A DNA stretch of 30,824 nt, from assembly GCA_964292325.1 (NCBI GenBank), contig CAXYVG010000042.1, forward strand, positions 1-30,824. Direction: 5' to 3'. This document shows, piece by piece, positions 8,502 to 16,353 of the stretch. Below the pieces are notes generated by a model, which searched no databases, was not told the DNA's origin, and saw only the letters and a list, made by a program, of their open reading frames with translations. This DNA comes from CTSoil-075 sp964292325 (GTDB lineage Bacteria; Bacillota; Negativicutes; DSM-13327). Each line of letters starts with the position of its first letter. Within the stretch, counting starts at the first letter, position 1. The translations under genes and the position numbers were made by a program.

Positions 8502-8530
8502 AGAATAACAGACTTAGTAAAGGCCGTCAA
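8502..8530 (-). promoter_or_regulatory. Sigma-70 promoter upstream of the aldehyde dehydrogenase leader
   Basis: TTGACG (8530-8525), exactly 17 bases, then TATTCT (8507-8502) on the minus strand. Transcription would start near 8495 and meet the terminator at 8401-8456 about 40-90 bases later. Confidence 0.6.
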
Positions 8531-8621
8531 TGCGAAATCATCGTGATCCTTTCACAATAATTTTCTATTTTTTTATGCACTTTTCACATAATCAGTTGTT
8601 TCTTCACTTCTTTAAGACAGT

Positions 8622-8650
8622 TGAGACAGGAGAACCGTCACCCTGTCTCA
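8622..8650. terminator. Hairpin after the comFB-like gene, probable terminator
   Basis: Perfect 9-bp stem TGAGACAGG/CCTGTCTCA (8622-8630 with 8642-8650) starting 11 bases after the stop codon. There is no proper U-run on the minus-strand side; the plus-strand side has only short T-runs. Confidence 0.45.
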
Positions 8651-8660
8651 TTTGAGCGTT

Positions 8661-8963
8661 TTATTCTGCTTCTTCATGGTGGGGATATTTTTTTACAACA
8701 TTTATGGCATCGGTTATAGCCGTGATGACATCGACATTGAATTGCTGTTCTTGGGCTTTTACGCGTGTATAGACTTCCCCTCTAGAAGTGACTGCGTAAT
8801 GAGCAGGCAAATGAGTGAGTGCCATCGCTACAATATCATGGCGACACTGTTTACAGTTACACACTCCCTGATTGGCAGCGATAACAGCATCTAATTGATT
8901 TAACACAAAGTCTTCCATACAATTTTTAAACTTCAAGCTTTTCACACCCTTGTTCATATTCAA
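8661..8963 (-). CDS. ComFB-like late competence family protein
   Basis: Small cytosolic protein of 100 residues matching the ComFB family. It shows the initial KNCMEDFVLNQLDAV helix, the C35-N-C37-K-Q-C40-R-H-DI cluster, the hallmark MALTHLPAHYAVTSRGEVYTRV, and a final helical VDVITAITDAINVVKKYP. The cysteines C15/C35/C37/C40 suggest a metal site. Members in other bacteria have been linked to competence, pili and cyclic-dinucleotide binding; that role here is inferred from its place 18 bases after the prepilin peptidase. The start is uncertain: TTG at 8963 gives this length, an ATG at 8957 gives 98 residues, and neither has a clear ribosome-binding site, suggesting coupling to the upstream gene. 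Confidence 0.82.
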   Translation of the reverse strand: MNMNKGVKSLKFKNCMEDFVLNQLDAVIAANQGVCNCKQCRHDIVAMALTHLPAHYAVTSRGEVYTRVKAQEQQFNVDVITAITDAINVVKKYPHHEEAE

Positions 8964-8981
8964 TAGCGACTGATAGAACTC

Positions 8982-9773
8982 TTATCCAATATAACTAATC
9001 GCTATATACCAAGCAATAATCTCATCCCCATACAATAAAACGCATAATGCCGCTATCGCAATAAAGGGACCAAATGGAATTAAATCCTTGCGACTTCTTA
9101 TCTTGAAAGCAAGGAGCAATATACCACCGACTCCTCCAAATAGAAAGGATAAAAACAATATCACGAGCAGATACTTCCAGCCAAAACAAAGACCTAAAGC
9201 CGCCATAAACTTGATATCGCCGCCTCCCATGCCTCCACCACTCACTAGAGCAATGATCAGTAGCAAACCGCCACCAAGTACACTTCCTAACAGCATATCA
9301 AGAGTAGCAACACTGTTACTATATAAATTTATTACAACACCAACCACAGATAAACATACTAAAACTTTATCTAAAATAAGTTGATGGTCATAGTCGATAA
9401 ATGTAATGACAATGAAAAAAGCTGTCAGTATCAGAGCCTTCAGTAGTTCTAGCGAAAGTCCAAATTTTTCCGAACACCAGACAAATAATACTGCGGTCAA
9501 TAGTTCCACTAGTGCATAACGCGCAGAAAATGACGCACCACAATAGTGGCAACGACCACGTGAAAAAAGATAACTAAAAACGGGAATCAAATCCCAAGGT
9601 TTCAGCCGTGTATTACAAGTCATACAATGCGATGGCGGAGCGACAATCGACTGCTGCTCTGGCAAACGATAAATACAGACATTTAAAAAGCTGCCGATCA
9701 ATAAGCCTAATAAAAATACCACCGATTGAAAAAGCATCCACTCATCAAAAATAAGCCAGAATTCATTCAACAA
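8982..9773 (-). CDS. pilD: Prepilin peptidase / N-methyltransferase (type IV prepilin leader peptidase)
   Basis: Integral membrane aspartyl protease (A24 family), 263 residues, that cleaves and N-methylates type IV prepilins or pseudopilins. The N-terminal methyltransferase domain has the zinc-binding pairs C50-M-T-C53 and C75-H-Y-C78. The catalytic aspartates are D127 in TFIDYDHQLILD and D186 in GGGMGGGDIKFM. About seven to eight hydrophobic segments cover the rest. The start codon is TTG (9773-9771), seven bases after AAGGAG (9781-9786). It follows pilO with a gap of about 210 bases and precedes the ComFB-like gene. The equivalent in competence operons is comC. Confidence 0.92.
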   Translation of the reverse strand: MLNEFWLIFDEWMLFQSVVFLLGLLIGSFLNVCIYRLPEQQSIVAPPSHCMTCNTRLKPWDLIPVFSYLFSRGRCHYCGASFSARYALVELLTAVLFVWCSEKFGLSLELLKALILTAFFIVITFIDYDHQLILDKVLVCLSVVGVVINLYSNSVATLDMLLGSVLGGGLLLIIALVSGGGMGGGDIKFMAALGLCFGWKYLLVILFLSFLFGGVGGILLLAFKIRSRKDLIPFGPFIAIAALCVLLYGDEIIAWYIAISYIG

Positions 9774-9865
9774 TGAAAATCTCCTTCTGTTCTTTCTGAT
9801 AAAAAAGCTACCAGAATTTTAGTGTTATCCATTTTATGATGTTAATTATAAACGATAATAATCTC

Positions 9866-9903
9866 GATTAAGTGAATCATCCTATATATCGATTCACTTA
9901 ATC
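9866..9903. repeat. Perfect 13-bp inverted repeat between pilO and pilD
   Basis: GATTAAGTGAATC (9866-9878) and its exact complement (9891-9903), separated by 12 bases. It is flanked by ordinary A/T-rich DNA without a U-run on either side, so it could be a weak terminator for pilO or a palindromic protein-binding site near the pilD promoter. Confidence 0.5.
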
Positions 9904-9984
9904 TCTCAGTACTATACCGTCTTCAATCGCAAAGAGTTTTCCCTCGTTGCGATGGAAAGATAACAGTATAGAAAATCGTTCTTT

Positions 9985-10703
9985 TTATTGTTTTGCAGGT
10001 GGAGTAGGCGGCGGTGAAGAGGCTGGTTGTGCAGCTTGTTGCGGTGGAGCACTTGCTTGCTTTGCCGCTGGTGTTGCCCCTCCCTCAATATCCGGCAGAC
10101 GACCATTTGATGCCACCATCAAGTATACATTCATAATCACCAAATTTTGCTTGCTCAGCAATCCGCGATCAATGATGGGTCTAACTAACATCGTCGATTT
10201 CGTACTGAGTTCTTTCTCAACCATTTTTTCGATATCGCTTTGCTTCCATTTCATCTTACTCAAGATAATGCGATCATGAAATTCTACTGCCCGAACCGCC
10301 ATAAAGCGCGGACCGCTATCGAGTTGTCGAGTGAACTCAAGTAGATCATTGTAACCACCTAAGACTTTAAATGTAAGCCGTGATTCGCTCCATCCATTCT
10401 TATAAGCACCTTTTTCTGTTGCCAATGCACCAAATACGACATGCGTATTTTTCGCCGTTTTTTCAATAAAGCTAATGGTTTCACCAATATTCGCCTTATC
10501 AGGTAATAGATTGCTAACTCTGACAACCTCAGCATCCAATGACCGTAAATATTCCTCGCGATTGGGGTGACTGTCAGCGAACTGCTCAATCGTAGCCACC
10601 CTATTCTTTTCCATTTGCAAATTATTGGCTAGTTCTTCTTTTTGATCCATTTGCAATGTGAGAATGAAACTATAAAAGCCATATGCTATAAGTAGACAAG
10701 CAA
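9985..10703 (-). pseudogene. pilO: Type IV pilus inner-membrane protein PilO, 5' end lost at group II intron
   Basis: What remains is about 238 codons of a PilO-type pilus alignment subcomplex protein. It has the second half of the transmembrane helix (LLIAYGFYSFILTLQM), a coiled coil (about 20-60), the PilO ferredoxin-like core including LTFKVLGGYNDLLEFTRQLDSGPRFMAVRAVEF, and a Pro/Ala/Gln-rich tail (GGATPAAKQASAPPQQ...) unusual for the family. The open frame continues into the intron, so a 257-residue product starting at 10758 would be a chimera of intron domains V/VI and PilO and is not real. The missing N-terminal segment (short cytoplasmic part and half the TM helix) is not found on the other side of the intron, and pilM/pilN are absent. 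The pilus gene is therefore probably non-functional as it stands. Confidence 0.8.
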
Positions 10704-10740
10704 ATCGAGTAGCCGGGGCATCACTGCCCCAAGCCCTCAC

Positions 10741-10774
10741 AGAACCGGACGTGCCCAATTAAGGCATCCGGCTC
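10741..10774 (-). ncRNA. Group II intron domain V (catalytic hairpin)
   Basis: 34-nucleotide hairpin with a long GAGCCGG.../...CCGGTTCT stem, the AGC catalytic triad near its 5' side, and a short terminal loop. It is followed directly by domain VI. This is the most conserved part of group II introns. Confidence 0.88.
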
Positions 10775-10787
10775 TTCACAATATCAT

Positions 10788-11735
10788 TCACATAATATAG
10801 CTTTTTCCTGCACCTAACTCAAAGATGTTTACACAGATGTACGCTCTAGGAAGGGGATATTTCTTTAGGAACAGATTGAACCTGCTCCAGTCAAAGCTTT
10901 TCCATTGGCTTCTTCGGTTGAGCCATTTAAAAATAAGACGTTTTGTTTCGTCAATAAAATCACTTACAGCGTTTAGATTGTTGGTAACGCCATAGTATCT
11001 ACAGTACCCATAAAGTTTTATTTTCATCATTTTCATAAGTTCTTTTGTTGGCGAATGTCTATTCTTCTTTAACCATTCTTTGACTTTTTGCAGGCTAGCT
11101 TTGTATTTCTTTTTGCTCGTTTTCCGCTTAATCAGAGTTTGTCCATTGTCAGTTTTATCTGCATAATGGGTGAACCCCAAAAAATCAAAGCTCCCTGTAT
11201 CGCTATCATCGTCGTCATCCCTGTTCTTACCTAGATTGATAATTTTAGTTTTCTCGTCTGCAATTTCAAGATTGAATTCTTTTAGACGCATTACTAGTTG
11301 TTGGTAAAATTCTTTTGCTTCATTCTCATATTGAAAGCAAAAGACAGTGTCATCCGCATATCTTACCATGTATGATGCACCCTTACATTGTCTGCGTATT
11401 CGCTTTTCAAACCATAAAGCCAACACATAATGCAGATAGATATTAGCAAGTATCGGAGACCCTGGTCCACCCTGGGGAACACCTTCAGGTGTCCCATAGC
11501 TGATACCAACCTCCATTATTCCTGCCTTCAAGAATCTACTAATTAGTCTCTGGATATTAGGATCAGCTATCCGATGCTTTATCCATTCATGATCTACATG
11601 ATCAAAGAAGCCCCTTATATCCGCATCTACTATGTAGTTAATCTCCGATTTGTTCACAATTATGTTGAGTACTTTTAGTGCATCATGACAACTTCTGTGT
11701 GGTCTAAAACCAAATGAGCATTCAAGATATGCCTT
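10788..11735 (-). pseudogene. ltrA: Group II intron reverse transcriptase/maturase, N-terminally truncated
   Basis: The open frame runs from a TAG at 11738-11736 to the stop at 10788, 315 sense codons. It begins in the middle of the RT fingers (KAYLECSFGFRPHRSCHDALKV, motif RT2a), then DADIRGFFDHVDHEW (RT3), EGVPQGGPGSPILANIYLHY (RT4), MVRYADDTVFCF (RT5, the YADD catalytic motif), FDFLGFTHY, and a maturase X domain (LYGYCRYYGVTNNLNAVSDF...FKWLNRRSQWKSF). No HNH endonuclease follows. RT0, RT1 and the start region (about 110-130 residues) are missing, so retromobility is lost. A GTG at 11657 could start a 289-residue product, but that would lack essential parts. Splicing help from another copy elsewhere remains possible. 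Confidence 0.85.
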
Positions 11736-12227
11736 CTACCTCCGAGTGTAGTATATGTGTCACTTTTAAGGTCTCTATTGTGTTACCGCCTTCCCTCTGT
11801 AGGCATTACCCTATTTCATCAGTACTATGCAGTAATCTGACTCCCTGCCGTATTGGGCCTCCTAACTTTCTTATCGCTCGTTAGCCTTACTTTCTCTGTG
11901 TAAAGAACAGGCAGGGTCTCCCAAGTTGATACATCATAACTATGTATAGCATATAGCATGCCATGGTCTATGACCCCGAAGAAGCTGGTATATTCTCGCT
12001 TAGCGAATATATCAGTGTTGCTTTCTGCTCGGCACAGTGCATCAGCCCTCTTGATTGGGATTTCGAGGCTCAATCCCTTCAACTTGCGCTTACGGCCTAC
12101 TATCTTGCTGTCTACGCTTAACCGCATGGGATACCCCATACCGTCCAAGACTCGCTATGAATGGTTTGCTAAACCTTGTTCAGCGGGGTTCCCACCCGCT
12201 ATATGATGTACCCTTAGCTTGGCGCAC

Positions 12228-12322
12228 GTACCGTCCCCTTGTTTGCTTGTCTGCCTCATAAGCCATCGCATAGCGATTTCGTTCTTCTGCGCATCATCTC
12301 TAACGGTACAATTTTTTTGCTT
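12228..12322. other. Short unassigned stretch between intron 5' end and GH16 gene
   Basis: 95 bases that should contain the 5' exon. They do not encode the missing PilO N-terminus: the frame that joins pilO has a TGA 24 bases before the intron and no start after it. A 10-bp sequence, TTGCTTGTCT (12243-12252), is the exact complement of AGACAAGCAA bordering the other end of the intron (10694-10703). Confidence 0.5.
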
Positions 12323-13093
12323 TCATGATGGTATTGCGGAAAATATAAATTTCTTAATGATAATTTCCTGTTCTTGTCCATCCAAGGGCGACTTGCCCAT
12401 AAACAGCCATAAATTCATATGCACCCTAACTGGGGGGACAGTTATTTTTTCATTATATTCCTGAGCATTATATAGCCATCTGCTAAATTCGGTGGCATCG
12501 TTAACTACATGTCCATAAAAACTTTGGAATAAAATTTGTTCCTTCGTCCATATAAATTGGTGGGTGGTATAATTACCTTCTAACGAACAAGGAAAATAAT
12601 GCGTTTTCTGCGACGTCGTCACAGTGTAATTGCCAATTGGTTGTCCTGGCTTACCCCATTTGGCAAACTCAATATCAAGTTCATTATTTTGATCTGGATT
12701 CTCTGGACCAGGATATACAAAAAGACCTAGTACAATATTGGCATCCAGTTTATCAACTGGGGCAATAACCTGAAACTGATAAGATCCATAACCAAAACGC
12801 CTTACGGAGGTAACCTCGGCACAATACCAATGTTTCCCCGCGCGAGTAATTTTAAGGTGCAAAAAACCCTCGTTGTCCACCCATACATTGTCTGCCAACC
12901 AATCGTTTTTCCCAGGATGGTAACGCCCAGATTTGACTTCCCATTCATAACCTGAAAAAAAGATATGTTTTGTCCGATATTTTTTATTTACATCCTGTCC
13001 ACTAAAATTATTTTCAGCATGACACGTTATCGGTGCTAATACACTTATAAATAAGAAGAGACTCAATACTAGTACAGTTTTTAGAACTTCCAT
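12323..13093 (-). CDS. Secreted glycoside hydrolase family 16 (beta-glucanase-like)
   Basis: 256 residues, starting at the ATG at 13093 behind GAGGAG; the longer open frame to 13258 would overlap the upstream gene. A signal peptide covers about residues 1-26 (hydrophobic core VLVLSLFLFISVLAPIT, then CHA-EN). The GH16 active-site signature is complete: E138-L-D140-I-E142 in NNELDIEFAKWG, the nucleophile/helper/acid-base set of retaining beta-1,3- or beta-1,3-1,4-glucanases. Jelly-roll strands such as YGSYQFQVIAP and VRVHMNLWLF flank it. It is the last gene of the exopolysaccharide operon, 34 bases after the beta-barrel gene. A role in trimming or releasing the polymer is inferred; GH16 also includes galactanases and transglycosylases, so the linkage is not settled. 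Confidence 0.85.
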   Translation of the reverse strand: MEVLKTVLVLSLFLFISVLAPITCHAENNFSGQDVNKKYRTKHIFFSGYEWEVKSGRYHPGKNDWLADNVWVDNEGFLHLKITRAGKHWYCAEVTSVRRFGYGSYQFQVIAPVDKLDANIVLGLFVYPGPENPDQNNELDIEFAKWGKPGQPIGNYTVTTSQKTHYFPCSLEGNYTTHQFIWTKEQILFQSFYGHVVNDATEFSRWLYNAQEYNEKITVPPVRVHMNLWLFMGKSPLDGQEQEIIIKKFIFSAIPS

Positions 13094-13127
13094 AACACCG
13101 CTCTCCTCTTTGCATTCTCCTAGGACA

Positions 13128-14012
13128 TTACCACCTATTACTCCATGAGAATGAAGTATCACGCGACCAATAGTTCTCATCATAGGTATAATGCGTCCCA
13201 ATGTATAGGTTATGAAGATGGTATCCCACTCCATACATTGTTTTATGCGTTTCACCATTAATATTATGCGAAGTTAAGGATTTGCTCGCTGTCATCACTA
13301 AAATTCCCTCACCAATAGGTAAAGCAACTTCTGGTACAATGGATAGGGAAGATTCTCCTTTAGGCATATAAAAGACCGAATGTTTATTAACATCAGATGT
13401 ATCATAACCATAAGCAAGCCCCAGTCTAAAACGCGTGCTAAAATCTTTTTTGAGAGTTACACCTAATGTTTTGCGGAAATTGTCATCACTATATCTTATA
13501 TAGTTTATATTGGTATCCAGCGTGAGGTACTTTTTAAGTTCGTGCTGATAATGCAAGGACAGGCGATTGCCCAAAATATGATCGTTATACGCGGGTACGG
13601 TAGCCACAGATTCATGGCTATAAGTTAACGCCACTTTATCTGTATAATTAACCACACCATTATACATTACACCAAAAGGGGTAAAATTCCAAATATTATT
13701 ATTCGCATACCCCACCCATGCCGAAATGCCTGTCTCATCATTAAGTGGACGATGCCATTTCACTGTGAAGGCATTTTCATTTACAAAACTTCCTTGCGAA
13801 TCACGCTGCCGTATTTTCAGATGTGAATACGTATAATTCCACGGCTGATTATCTTTTTCAGTGCCAATACTATAATTTATACCAGTCACTCCATCACTGT
13901 CAGTACTATATGAGGCTGAAATTCCTACTGGTGTTAATGCCGCCATAGCTGTTGATGGCGTCATACTAACCACTACAGCCATAAGTGCAACAACTTCTAT
14001 TATTTTCTTCAT
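13128..14012 (-). CDS. Outer-membrane beta-barrel protein of the exopolysaccharide operon
   Basis: 294 residues. The signal peptide (about 1-25) ends STAMA-AL. The mature part is built of alternating hydrophobic/polar strands rich in Tyr, Asn and Trp (for example NAFTVKWHRPL, GISAWVGYANNN, NRLSLHYQHEL, RLGLAYGYDTS, MYGVGYHLHNLYIGTHYTYD) and ends in SFSWSNRW, an aromatic C-terminal residue as used for outer-membrane insertion. The size suggests a barrel of roughly 12-14 strands without TPR repeats, unlike BcsC or PgaA. No family name is recognised. By position it would be the export pore. Start at 14012 behind AAGGGAG, which lies inside the end of the preceding gene (5-base gap), implying translational coupling. 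Its presence argues for a diderm cell. Confidence 0.75.
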   Translation of the reverse strand: MKKIIEVVALMAVVVSMTPSTAMAALTPVGISASYSTDSDGVTGINYSIGTEKDNQPWNYTYSHLKIRQRDSQGSFVNENAFTVKWHRPLNDETGISAWVGYANNNIWNFTPFGVMYNGVVNYTDKVALTYSHESVATVPAYNDHILGNRLSLHYQHELKKYLTLDTNINYIRYSDDNFRKTLGVTLKKDFSTRFRLGLAYGYDTSDVNKHSVFYMPKGESSLSIVPEVALPIGEGILVMTASKSLTSHNINGETHKTMYGVGYHLHNLYIGTHYTYDENYWSRDTSFSWSNRW

Positions 14013-14017
14013 CTTGA

Positions 14018-16270
14018 TTACTCCCTTGAGTTTTCTTTTTCTTCCAATTCTTTAAACGTTTTTTGTAAAATATAATAGGACTTTTTCAGTCTTTCGTGAA
14101 AAGTCGGCAATATCCATGGTTTCCAGGTATAATACCCCATACCAATCGGTTCATCGCACAGTTGTCCCTGTTTAACAACCGCAGCACCGATATACATACC
14201 TTCAATGATTTGTGACTTAATTCCGTCATTGCGATCAAAATTCATGAAAGATTCATCCTTGGGAAAATTAGACTCTACCTTCTTTCCTTTATTGCTATAA
14301 AAATCCGCCATCGCCGTCTTAGTAGAAGGATCCATTATATTTAACAATTGCCACGGAATCCTGATTTCCAAATTTCCATTCTTAAAAGAAAAATCCGTCA
14401 ATGAATTGAATTTTTCATGGGCAGGATTGGCATCACCATATTGTAATATCCCCGTTTCATCACTTTTAAATGGAATGTATTTATTATCCTGTGGTAAATA
14501 TATTGCGTTGGAAGTACAAAGATTCATAGAATTAAACGTACCACTGTCTTTTTTTCTATATGAAGGTTTCTTATCTAAGGATTTGGATTTTTCCGCATAG
14601 GTATAGTAAAAAGAATCATAATAAGCATCAACTAGAATTTTAGAATTTTTTTCACCTTGAATCTGCAATAGAAATTCCGCTGGACGAGTAAATTTTAGCT
14701 TCTGCATCGTATCATGGGAATTTCCTTGCTCAGCAAGAGAATCAATCGGTATATATAAAGAATCATTAGCAAAATCAAAATTGTTAGTTTTCGCCATCAA
14801 ATACAGATATTTTTCATCGGATTTGGCATAAAGTTCTACTTTGTCATTGACGTAAATCGGCTTATCATTTTGCCACTCCACAATATCACCATCAACATCG
14901 CAAACAGTTTTGTCCTTACCAGGATCAAACCCCAACAGACCAAACTGCTGTTCATTTGCCTGCGAATTTGACCAGAGCGGCCTTTGACTTGGTAAATCAA
15001 GATGCATTGTATTCCAAACTTTTTTAAACCATTCATCCTGCCAGGTAAAGATGATTCCACCGCAATAGCCTTCAGCATAAATGTCCTGCAATAAGGAAGT
15101 TACTATTCTACCTTGTTCCCTTTCATCATGCCTACCTTGATTATAGCCAGAATAAATACTTTCATGTGCCATGCCTCGGGCTGCTGGAACTCCAAATTCC
15201 GCTACCAAGACAGGTCTCGTATGATGCTTAAATAAATCTCGCAGATACGCTCGATACGTATTTATTCTTCCCGAATCATCTTTAAAGTTCACATACTCTC
15301 GTTGATAATTTAAAAAATCAGGATAATAAGGATACACGTGATACGAAGCAAACATGCCAGGTTTAAATTCACTACGATACTTAATATGTTCTGTATTGAC
15401 TTCTACTTTATCCTCTCTGTTAATATAAGGCTCATTAGGATGCTTTAGAGTATCGGTCGTAAGCCAATTAGTATAGCTTAGCGGACGCATCATTTTATAT
15501 TTTTCAGCTTCATAAGTAACGACCTGATCCCCCACTTCGCATAAAAATGTTTCAAAGGGAGATGCGTCATCGGTATATAAGAATTTTCCATTATAATTTC
15601 GTTTACTACTATTTCCTTTGATTGTTCCTATTACAAACATAGGATCCCATTCAATGCCTAAAACCCAGCCAATCACATACTCAGAAATATCACTTTTATA
15701 TTCTCCACTGGCAAACCCTAGCTTTTCAGGCAACTTGGCCTGTCCATGAAAAATATCAACTAAATCCTGTGTAGTCTTGATAAAATCTTTCTTAATCGCT
15801 TCATGATCAGCATAAGCATCATCCAGCTTTGTAATCAAATCTTCTCGCAGATAGACGCCTTGCAGTAAATATAACGGTTTTTTTGCGGTTTTATTAAACT
15901 CATACAAGGCATCATAAAAGTCAGGTTTAAGTGTAGTATAAACTCGAATCACATCCGCATTCATATCACTAATGTACTGAAACCAGCGCAAATATTCTGC
16001 CTTGGTAATAGCAAACTCCCCTGGAAATGCCCCAGGTTTTCCTACCCCCATATTAACACCTTTTAAAAACTTTTTATGCCAACTTCCATTAGAATAAACA
16101 TAAAAATCCCGTCCCTCAACTTTGGCAGTAAATTGAATACCATCCGTTTTGTTTGATGAAATTGACGTATCTGGTATAGCGGCTTGCGCTGGTAAAGGAA
16201 TAAAATATAATATCACTGCCAATAAAATAATAAAAAAATTATAAGTATATAATCTTTGTTTATTGTCCAT
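14018..16270 (-). CDS. Periplasmic TIM-barrel glycoside hydrolase with CBM9-like C-terminal domain
   Basis: 750 residues. A signal sequence or anchor (about 12-30, IILLAVILYFIPLPAQA) is followed by a clan GH-A-like (beta/alpha)8 domain (about 55-430). It starts FLKGVNMGVGKPGAFPGEF and contains NADVIRVYTTLKPDFYDAL, a candidate acid/base E207 in GWVLGIEWDP, a candidate nucleophile E358 in RPVLVAEFGVP, and GGIIFTWQDEWF. The second half (about 450-735) has a CBM9/DOMON-like sandwich (VCDVDGDIVEWQND...KYLYLMAKTNNFDF) and ends in a charged coiled helix. The barrel resembles GH2/GH17/GH72-type enzymes acting on beta-glucans; the exact family is not certain. The ATG at 16270 has GAGGTG upstream. By analogy with BcsZ or AlgL it would edit nascent polymer in the periplasm, but glucanosyl transfer is equally possible. 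Confidence 0.75.
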   Translation of the reverse strand: MDNKQRLYTYNFFIILLAVILYFIPLPAQAAIPDTSISSNKTDGIQFTAKVEGRDFYVYSNGSWHKKFLKGVNMGVGKPGAFPGEFAITKAEYLRWFQYISDMNADVIRVYTTLKPDFYDALYEFNKTAKKPLYLLQGVYLREDLITKLDDAYADHEAIKKDFIKTTQDLVDIFHGQAKLPEKLGFASGEYKSDISEYVIGWVLGIEWDPMFVIGTIKGNSSKRNYNGKFLYTDDASPFETFLCEVGDQVVTYEAEKYKMMRPLSYTNWLTTDTLKHPNEPYINREDKVEVNTEHIKYRSEFKPGMFASYHVYPYYPDFLNYQREYVNFKDDSGRINTYRAYLRDLFKHHTRPVLVAEFGVPAARGMAHESIYSGYNQGRHDEREQGRIVTSLLQDIYAEGYCGGIIFTWQDEWFKKVWNTMHLDLPSQRPLWSNSQANEQQFGLLGFDPGKDKTVCDVDGDIVEWQNDKPIYVNDKVELYAKSDEKYLYLMAKTNNFDFANDSLYIPIDSLAEQGNSHDTMQKLKFTRPAEFLLQIQGEKNSKILVDAYYDSFYYTYAEKSKSLDKKPSYRKKDSGTFNSMNLCTSNAIYLPQDNKYIPFKSDETGILQYGDANPAHEKFNSLTDFSFKNGNLEIRIPWQLLNIMDPSTKTAMADFYSNKGKKVESNFPKDESFMNFDRNDGIKSQIIEGMYIGAAVVKQGQLCDEPIGMGYYTWKPWILPTFHERLKKSYYILQKTFKELEEKENSRE

Positions 16271-16353
16271 GTTACACCTCTTAATAATATAGTTTTCATA
16301 AATGAGAAAGACACTCTCTAGTAAATTACAAACTATGTGTTCATTTACACCTC

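Larger units (their letters stand above)
8323..8660. other. Intergenic region upstream of the aldehyde dehydrogenase
   Basis: No gene seen on either strand. It holds, in minus-strand order, a hairpin just after the comFB-like gene (8622-8650), a good promoter (8502-8530), a transcribed stretch of about 90 bases ending in an intrinsic terminator (8401-8456), and about 80 A/T-rich bases leading to the dehydrogenase start. Confidence 0.6.
10704..12227 (-). mobile_element. Group II intron, internally deleted
   Basis: Both RNA ends are visible. The 5' end is GTGCGCC (12227-12221). Near the 3' end the 34-nt domain V (10774-10741) starts GAGCCGG and ends CCGGTTCT. Domain VI (10740-10704) ends CTACTCGAT with a bulgeable A seven bases from the 3' end. 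The total length is only 1524 bp, shorter than an intron with a complete reverse transcriptase. The encoded protein lacks its N-terminal third, so the deletion falls in domain IV around 11736. Domains I-III occupy about 11800-12227. Boundaries are read from consensus, not from an empty site. It lies between truncated pilO and the exopolysaccharide operon, all in the same orientation. Confidence 0.85.

Noticed and set aside
10704..10758. N-terminal extension of PilO (first 18 residues of a 257-residue frame)
   Set aside because: These codons are domain VI and part of domain V of the intron; the true PilO frame enters at 10703.
11825..12148. 107-codon open frame on the minus strand upstream of the reverse transcriptase
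   Set aside because: It lies entirely in the structured 5' RNA domains of the group II intron, has no protein family features, and the region is explained by domains I-III.
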